In this document: positions 18,501-27,500 of the stretch, piece after piece
How positions within the stretch are numbered: the first letter of the stretch is position 1
Layout of the letters: each line of letters opens with the position of its first letter
Assembly (NCBI GenBank): GCA_964643885.1
Contig: CAZXUI010000036.1
Location: 1 to 43,135 of the forward strand
DNA: 43,135 bases
Direction of reading: 5' to 3'
From: CAADGL01 sp964643885
GTDB lineage: Bacteria > Planctomycetota > Phycisphaerae > UBA1845 > Fen-1342
Made by a program: the position numbers and the translations under genes
Notes under the pieces: model-generated
Databases searched by the model: none
What the model was told of the DNA's origin: nothing
Seen by the model: only the letters and a program-made list of their open reading frames with translations

Positions 18501-21500
18501 GCGACGTGATCGGCACGCTGACCACCCTTTTCAACGCCGGCGGCGGCGGCGGGCGCTTCGGCGGCCAGCGCGTCGGCACGCAGGTCAAGGCCGTCACGGC
18601 CGGGACGCAGCTCGTCGTCGAGGCCCCGGCCGACCGCTTCGGCGAGATCGAGCGCGTCATCGAACAGCTCGATGATCCGCGCGGCCGCGACGTGGTCATC
18701 AAGAGCATCCAGATGCGCGGCGCGGAGGTCGCCTCGATCGCTTCGCGCCTGACGGCCGCCTTCCAGACCAAGCTGCGCACCCAGGGCCTGACCGCCCGCT
18801 TCGACGCCGACCCGGCGACCGAGTCGATCCTGCTGACGGTCAGCAGCGAGGTGCTGCCCGAAGCCGAGTCTCTGCTCAAGGAGTACGGCCAGTTCTCCGC
18901 GGAGAACATCATCGACACGCAGTTCCGCCAGCTCCAGCACGCCACGGCCCAGGAAGCCGCTCAGTGGCTCCAGCCGACGCTCGCGGCCGCCCTGGAGGGC
19001 CAGAGCCGCACCATGGCCCGCCAGATCAAGGTCACGCCCGATCCGCGCACCAACCGCGTGATCGTCTCCGGCCCGACCATCGCCGTGAAACAGGGGCTGC
19101 AACTGCTCGAGCAGTACGACGAACCGACGACGATCCTCGAACAGCAGGGCGTCGTCCCCGTCACCGAGACGCGCAAGCTGCCCGGCCTCGACGTGGCCAA
19201 TCTCGCCAATCAGCTCAACCAGGCGTTTCGCCCTCGGCCGCCGCGGCCCGACAAGCTCGGATACACCTTCGGCTACGACCAGCTCACCAACATTCTCATC
19301 TTCACCGTTCCGCCCGACGAGGTGAAAGCGGTCGACGAGATCATCGCCAAGTTCGCCGCCGAGACCGAGGACGTCACGCCCGTCGAGAAGTTCTTCGAGA
19401 TGCAGTTCGCCGAGGCGCAGTACGTCGCCGACCACCTCAAGAACCTGCTCATGTCGCGGATCGTCCGCACCCGCGGCCGCGACGTGGCCGACCGGGTCAA
19501 CATCACCGTCGACACGCGGCTCAACCGCGTGGTCATGTTCGCCCCGCGCTTCGCGATCGAGATGGCCGAAGCGCTGATCAAGGAGCTCGATCAGGCCGCC
19601 GAAGGTCCGGAGCTGATCCAGACGATCGCGCTCCAGAACGCCGACGCCAACGTCGTCTCGACCGTCCTGAACGACGTGCTGCGCGAAAAGTTCCGCACGA
19701 ACCGCAATCTGCGCATCAGCGTCGAGCCGCTCACCAACGCCCTCATCGTCGCCGGCAGCAGCAAGAGCGATTTCGAGGAGATCAAGCAGTGGGCCACCGG
19801 CCTGGACGAGCAGGCGCTCTCCTCGGCCAGCCCGCCCAGGGTCTTCCCGCTCAAGAACGCCAACGCCGGCGAGGTCGTCAACGTCCTGAACACCTTCTTT
19901 CTGCCGAGAAGGACCGGAGTGAAGTCCGCGGCCAGCCAGGAGATCGCCTTCAGCCAGGTCGGCGGAGCGAACGTCATCGTTCAGGCCCCGCGCGAGAAAC
20001 TCGAGCAGATCGAGGCGCTGATCACCGAGCTCGATTCGGTCGACACCTCCGCCCTCGACGTGCGCACCTACCAGCTCAAGGTGCTCGACGCCATGCAGGT
20101 CGCCATGCAGGTCAATATCGCCCTGAGCCAGATGGGCGGCGTCACCCGCAGCGGCCAGATGCGGCCCGGCGCCTTCGGCGAGTCCACCACCAACACGCTC
20201 GTCGTCCTCGCGCCGCGCGACAGGATGGAGATGATCGACCTGCTCATCAAGCAGCTCGAGTCTTTCCAGTTGCCGGAGGCCGAGACGCGCGCCTACACGC
20301 TCGCCAACGCCCGCGCCGACCAGGTCGCCGCCAACCTCGACCAGATGCTCAAGGCCAAGGTGCGCGAGAAGGAAGGCGCCCGCAAGCAGAGCCTGATCCA
20401 GACGGCCGTCTTTTCCGACGTGCCCAGCAACCGGCTGATCGTGTTTGCTCCCCCCGACTATCAGGAGCTCGCCTCCGAGCTCGTCCGCATGATCGACAAG
20501 GAGCCGGAGGCGGGCGAGATCGTCCGCATCGTCCAGCTCACGCAGGGCGACGCCGCCGCGCTGGCCCAGACGCTCACACAGACCATCCAGGGCGCCGGCC
20601 CGCGCGGCGGCCGGCAGGTCAAGGTCGTCGCCGACGCCGGCAGCAACGCCCTGCTCATCAGCGGCCTGGGCAAGGATGTCGCCTGGGTGGAGGGGATGAT
20701 CGGCGAGCTCGAAAAGTCGCAGGAAACGCCCGAGGTCCAGGTCTTCCAGCTCGAGTACGCCAGCACCATCGACGTGGTCGCCGCGCTGACCGGCATGTTC
20801 CCGCCGGCCCGCACGCCCTCCGACACGGTGACCGTCACCGAGGACGACTACTACAACCGCCTGATCGTCACGGCCAACAAGCGCCGCATGCGCCAGGTGG
20901 AGGCGGTCATCGAGCTGCTCGATGCCGCGCCGGAAGGCGGCCTGCTCGCCGGACCGGGTGGAAAGAACATCTACTTCGTCGACGTCTATCGAGGGGATCC
21001 GTACGACATCGCCTGGGACGTCGAGGAACTCTTCCCGCCGCCGGACAAGGGCGGACCGACGATCGAGTCCGCCTGGGACGGCGACTACATCAAGGTCATC
21101 TGCCGCGAGTCGGAGTTCCCCGCCATCAAGAAGGCGATCGAGGAATACGACGCCCGCTCCAAGCCCATCACCAAGTACAAGATCATCAAGCCCAAGGGCG
21201 ACCTGGAGAAGATCCTCCAGCTCCTGCCCTCGCAGGTCGAAAACGTCGTCATCAAGAAGGCCGCGCCCGCCGACAAGCCGCGCTCGAACATCCTGATCGA
21301 CCTGTGGGCCGATGACGAGGCGCCCGCCGGCGCCAAGCCCAGGCCCGCCGTCCCCGAGCGCGAGGAGCGCGGCGCCGACCGCCGCGACGGTCCGGCTCGC
21401 CCGCGCGAGAGCAATGCGAAGGATGACAAGCCCGCCCGCCGCGCCGACGCCGCCTGGCCCGGCCTGCGCGTCGCGCTGGCCTCCATGCAGGACAGCAGCG

Positions 21501-24500
21501 ACTACCAGAACGGCCGCCGCGAGGCCGTCGCTGCCGCCGCGATGCAGCTTGCCGCCCACCAGGCCGCCGACCAGCGCGCCGAAGAGGATGACGGCCGGCC
21601 CAAGCGCCAGCCCGCCAATATCACCATCCTCCCCGACGGCCGCATGATCGTCGTCGGTCCGGAATCCGCCGTTACCGATATCGAGGACGCCGTCGAACTG
21701 CTCGAGGAAGATCTCGCCACCGGCCAGGTCATTCGCATCTTCCGCTTCAAGTACGGCGACGTCAGCTCCGCCGCCCAGATTCTCGAACGCATGTTCAACG
21801 ACCCCGTCGCCCGCATCCCGCAGATGCCACAGCAGCCGCAGCAGCCGCAACAGCGCGGCCGCGGCGGCCGCGGCGAAGGCGAAGAGGGCGAGGGCGGCCG
21901 CGGCGGCCAGCAGGGCGGCCTGATGGACCAGATTCGCAACATGATGGGCCAGGCCCGCGGCGGCCAGCAGGGGGGCGCCGCCGGTGGCGAGCGCAGCGGC
22001 GGGCAGCGCGTCCGCATCGCCGTCGACGGCGGCCACAACCGCATGGTCGTCAAGTGCGACGAGGCCGACCTGCCCGAGATCATCGAGCTGCTGCGCGAGC
22101 TCGACATCCCGCCCAGCGAGGTCGACATCCGCGTCTTCCAGCTCCGCAACCTCGACGCCCAGGAGACCGCCGAGAACATCAAGCAGGTGCTCGGCATCGC
22201 CCGCGCTCAGTCGCGCCGCCAGCCGTTCGGCGGGAATCTCCCCCGCGGCGGCCAGCAGCAGCAACTCATGGAGATCCTCCAGCAGCAGCTCGCGGTCGCC
22301 TTCCCAGGCGGCGACGGTGAAGGCGCCAAGATCGAATCGGTCGAGATCGTCCCGAACCAGATCACCAACTCGCTGCTCGTCTCGGCCCCGCCGGAGGTGA
22401 TGGACATCATCGAAGGCGTGATCGGTGATCTCGAGCAGCTCGAAGGTCGCGATGTCCTGACGATCGCCCACTTCAAGGTCGACAACGCAAAGGTCGACGA
22501 CATCCTGCCTCTGCTTCAGGCCGTCTTCGAGCCGGCCGGAGCACGCGGAGGCGGCGGCGGACCCGGCGGCCGCGGCGGCAGCAAGCCGGCCGACATCGGA
22601 CCCGTCAGCATCACCGGCGACCCGCGCGCCAACACGATCATCGTCACGGCCATGGCCAAGGACATCCCGATCGTCGAAGAGCAGATCCGCCGGCTGGATA
22701 TCGAGGGCCCCATCGCCGAGGCCGAGTTCTACGTCTGCCGCTACGGGGACGCACCGGCCATCGCCGACGCCGTCAGCCAGATATACGGTCCCGACGCAGC
22801 CCCCGGCGGACGCCCCGGCCGCGGCGGCCAGGGCGCCGGCTCACCCGACCAGCAGGTCCGCATCACGGCCGAGCCGGCCACCAACACGATCATCGTCTTT
22901 GCCCCCGAAGAGAAGCGCACCGAGATCTTCGCCAAGATCAAGGAGCTCGACGAACTGAATCCGCACGAGATCCGCGAGATCACCGTGGCCTTCGCCGACC
23001 CCGAGAAGCTCGCCGAGAAGCTCATGTCCGTCTTCGGCGGCCGCGCCGTCACGGCCGCGCCGTCCGGCGGCCCCCGTGGGCGCCGCGGCGCCCCCGGCGC
23101 CGGCGCCTCTCTGAGCGAGCGCATCGTGGTCATCGGCGACAAGGCGGCCGGCAAGCTGCTGGTCCGCGCGCCCGACGTGATCTTTGAGCAGATGGTCGAG
23201 CTGGTCGCCACGCTCGACGTGCAGAGCGAGCAGCTCCAGATTCGTACCTTCAAGCTCGACTACGCCGACGCCACCGTTGTCGTCGACTCCGTCAAGTCGG
23301 CCATGATGGAGTACATGATGGTCATGGGGCAGACCGGCAACGAACCGGATTTCGACCCGTTCACCGCCGTGCCCGATCCGCGAACGAACAGCGTCATCGT
23401 CGTCGGCTCGCCGCAGACGTTCGTCTTCGTCGACAGCATCCTTGCCGCCGTCGACATGCCGACGCCCGACGAGCAGCGCCGCCAGTTCAAGGTCTACGTC
23501 CTCTACGACAACGACGCCCAGCAGCTCGCCGACCTGATCAACAGCATGAGTGCATCCGGCGGCGGCGCACAGGGTGGCGGCGCTGCGCCCGGCGGACGCC
23601 GCGGCGGCGGCCGCATGCCCTTCGGCGGCGCGGGCTCCAGCGGCGGCGGCATGGGTGCTGAATTCAACGTCGTCGCAGCGGCCGATGTCCGCAGCAACAC
23701 GCTGATGGTCTTCGGCCGCCCCGAAGACCTGAAACGCATCGAAGAGCAGATCATCAACCCGGTCGAGGCGGCCAACACGCGCCGCGTCGCGCAGATCGTC
23801 GTCCAGAACGTCCCGGCCTCGCAGGTCGCCAGCCGCGTGCTCCAGTTCTGGGGCGACGCGGGCGAAGGCGCCTCGCGCCCGAACATCCAGCCCAACGACA
23901 ACGGCAAGATGCTTGTCGTCTGGGGCACCGAATCGGAAATTCAGCGGGCTCAGATGCTCGCCCAGGCCTTCGACGACCCCAACGCCCAGCTCAACCCGAT
24001 CAAGGTGATCCCCATCCCCATGACGCAGGACGCCACCGTCCTGGCCCGCGAGCTGGAGCGAATCGTCGGCGAGCACGAGCGCGCCGTTGCCCAGGCCGAG
24101 TCGCGCACGCCGCGCCTGATCACGATCGGCGCGGACGCCGGCTCCAACGCCATCATCGTCAACGGCGACCCGACCATGTTCTCCATGGTCGAGGGCGTCG
24201 TGCAGCAGCTTGGCGACATCCGGCCCGGCCGCATGGTCACAAAGGTCATTCAGCTCAACAATCTTTCCGCCGAAGACGCCCGCATGCTGATCGAGGACAT
24301 CCAGAATCGCCGCGGCGGAGCCGGCGGAACGGGCGGCTCAGGCGGCCTGCGCGGGCCGACGCCGGGCGGCACCTTCCAGCCCGGTTTCCAGCCCGGCCAG
24401 GGCGGCTTCAATCGCGGCGGATTCAACCGCGGCGGCGGCACCGGCCCGGGCCAGCGCAATCAGCAGCAGCCGCCGCGGCGTGGCGGCAACCCGCCGCAAC

Positions 24501-27500
24501 AGCCCCGCGGCAGCGGCATGCTCTGGCCGGCCGGCCTGCCCGGCGGGGATATCGAGCTCGATTCGCCCGGCCCGTCGCGCCCGATCGTCACGACGGCCCT
24601 CGTCTCCCCGCTGGTCTTAACGCTGCTCACGCAGGACGCCCCGCCGGCCGAACAGCCCGCGGCCGCGCCGGCCGAGACGCAGCCTGCCGGTCCCGGCGTC
24701 GACCAGGCCGTGATCGACTCGATCTCCGGCGAGCTGCGCGGCCCGATCTACACCACGCCGCTGGGCAGCAAGCAGATCATCGTCACCGGCGACGAGACCG
24801 ACGTCGACTTCATCGTGCAGATGCTCGCGCTGATGGAGCAGACCGCGCCGCGGCCGACCGTCCGCGTCTTCACACTCGAGAACGCCAAGGCCGTCGCGCT
24901 TCAGCAGCCGCTCCAGCAGATCGTCCAGGAGCTCGTCCGCCAGCGCACCGCCCAGCCGCGGGCCGCCGACGGCGTCAGCATCATCGCCGAGGCCCGTAGC
25001 AACTCGCTCATCGTCGCTGCCAGCGAAGAGAACATGGAGCTGATCGCCAATATCATCGATCAGCTCGACAAGGGCGCCGACTTCGCCACCTTCGACGTGA
25101 AGGTCCTCGCCCTGGATCACATCCAGGCCGCCGAGGCGGTCGGCATCCTCTCGCAATCCATCGAGCGCCTGAACCAGGTTCGCGGCAACCCGCCCGACGC
25201 GCAGGCGGCCGTCTTCGCCATCGACCGCGGCAACAGCGTCCAGATCATCGGCACCGCCCGCGACATCGAGGAGATCGAGCGGCTCGTAAAGAGCATCGAC
25301 ATCCCGCTCGACCCCGACCAGGAGCGCAGCCAGTTCTCCGTCGCCGAGGTCCTCGTGCTGAATCTCCAGAACGCCATCGCCGAGGACGTGGCCGCCGTGC
25401 TCCAGGAAGTCATCGACGCCGAGCGCAGCGCCGGCACCGGCGGCGGGGGCGCCGCGCCGCAGGGCCGCCGCCCGGCCGCCGCCCTCATCCGCCAGCTTCA
25501 GCTCACCACCGGCGACGGCCGCCAGCTTCCCCCGCTCGATCTCGACAAGCCGATCGTCGTCAAGCCGGAGAAGGGCACGAACTCGCTGCTGATTTACTCG
25601 AACCGCAAGAACAACGAGGCCCTGCGCGAGATCGTGCACCTGTTCGATTCGCTTCCCCAGGGGGCCGAAGTCGACGTCAGGGCGATCACGCTCAAGTACG
25701 CCAACGCCCAGTCCGTCGCCGAGCTGCTCCAGCGCATGTTCGACGAAGGCAAGGCCTCGCTGAAGCGCCCCGCCGAAGGCGACGGCGCCGATTTTCCGGA
25801 CGGCGTCATGCCGCCCGTTCCGCCCGGCGGCGCCGGCCGCGGCCTGCCGTATAACGTCACCGTCACGCACGACGCCCGCAGCAACACCGTCCTGGTCATC
25901 GGCCGCAAGGATGCCGTGATTCTGGCCGGCGCGCTCGCCACGCAGCTCGACGTGCCCAGTGCCGACCTGGCCCTCAAGCCCTACGTCGTCCCGCTCAAGA
26001 ACAAGCAAGCCACCGAGCTGCGCGATTCGCTCACCGAGCTGCTCGAGCAGCGCATCGCCTCCATCGGCGGGGACCAGGAGAACCTGGCCCGCGACAGCGC
26101 CGTCATCGTCGCCGACGACCGCTCGAACTCCCTGCTCGTGCTCGCCTCAGACGAGGTCTACGCCCTGATCACCGAGATCGCTGCGAAGGTCGACACGGCC
26201 GCGAGCTATCGCATCATCGAGACGCGCTTCCGCCGGCTCGAATATGCCGACGCCGCCAAGCTCCAGGGCCTGCTCCAGGAGCTCTTCGACAGGAAGAAGG
26301 AACAGGAAACCGAGGTTTCCGAAGTCAAGGACCAGGCCGACATCCTCGCCGACACGCGCAGCAACGGCCTGCTCCTCGTCGGTACGCGCGACTACCTCGA
26401 TGAGGCCGAAGACCTGATCGAGGGGCTCGACCAGAGCTTCGAGCCGACGGCCGAGTTCAAGGTCCGCCCCGTCCTCTTCAACAGCGCCGTCAGCATCGCC
26501 TCGATGCTGACCGAGATGATCGAGAACGTCCGCGGCCAGCAGGACGAGGCCATGCGCGGCACGCCCATCCACGTCGCCGCCGATCCCTACTCGAACAACC
26601 TCCTGCTCGCCGCCGCCAGCGAAGACATGCTCATGCTCGAACGCTGGATCGAGGTACTCGACCGGCCCGCCGAGCCCGGCCGCATGATGGAGATCATCCC
26701 CATCCGCACGCAGAAGGCCGAGGAGCTCGCCCAGCAGATGCAGGAGGCCTTCCAGACGAGCACGGCCGGCGGCGGCCAGGGCGGCGGCGGCGCGGGCGCC
26801 GACCTGACCGTCTGGCACGACAACGTCACCAACTCCGTCGTTGTCGTCGGCCCGCCGACCGTCGTCCGCGACATCAAGGACCTGCTCCAGCGGCTCGACG
26901 AGGTGACGCCGACCGCGATGACCGTCGTCAAGCACTTCAAGCTCGAGCAGGCCGACGCCGAGGACGCCGGCGAGCTGCTCCGCAGCATCATCGCCGGCGA
27001 GGGCCGCTCCGTCGGCGGCGGCGCCGGCGGCGGGGGAGGCGGGACCGCGGCCCAGCAGGACTCGGTTCGCCAGGTGATGCTGATCTACCAGCAGAAGAGC
27101 GACAGCGGGATGCAGCCGCTCCGCGGCCTGCGCGACGAGATCGTCGTCATCGACGACCTGCGCACGAACTCGCTTTACGTGCTCGCGCCGATCAACTCGA
27201 TGCCGCTGGTCGAGTCGCTCGTCGCCGCGATCGACATCCCGCCCGACGCCGCCCGCATCAAGGTCTTTCCGCTCCGCAACTCGACGGCCGAGGAGATCGT
27301 CACCATGCTCGAAGAGCTCTTCGAGGGCGGCGCGGCGGGCCCCGGCGGGCGCACCGGCGGCGGCGCCGCGGGCGACGAGCAGGAGCGAATCCTCACCGTC
27401 GGCGAAGGTCTGGCCGAAGGCGGCCGCCAGCAGATCTCCTTCACGACCGACCTCCGCACGAACTCCGTTATCGCCGCCGGCACGCGCGGCTATCTCGACC

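Noticed and set aside
18329..22471. 1380-codon open frame on the minus strand opposite gspD
   Set aside because: It mirrors the codon pattern of the real gene in GC-rich DNA. The protein is rich in Asp, Arg and Leu with no recognisable domain, while the plus strand encodes clear secretin modules.
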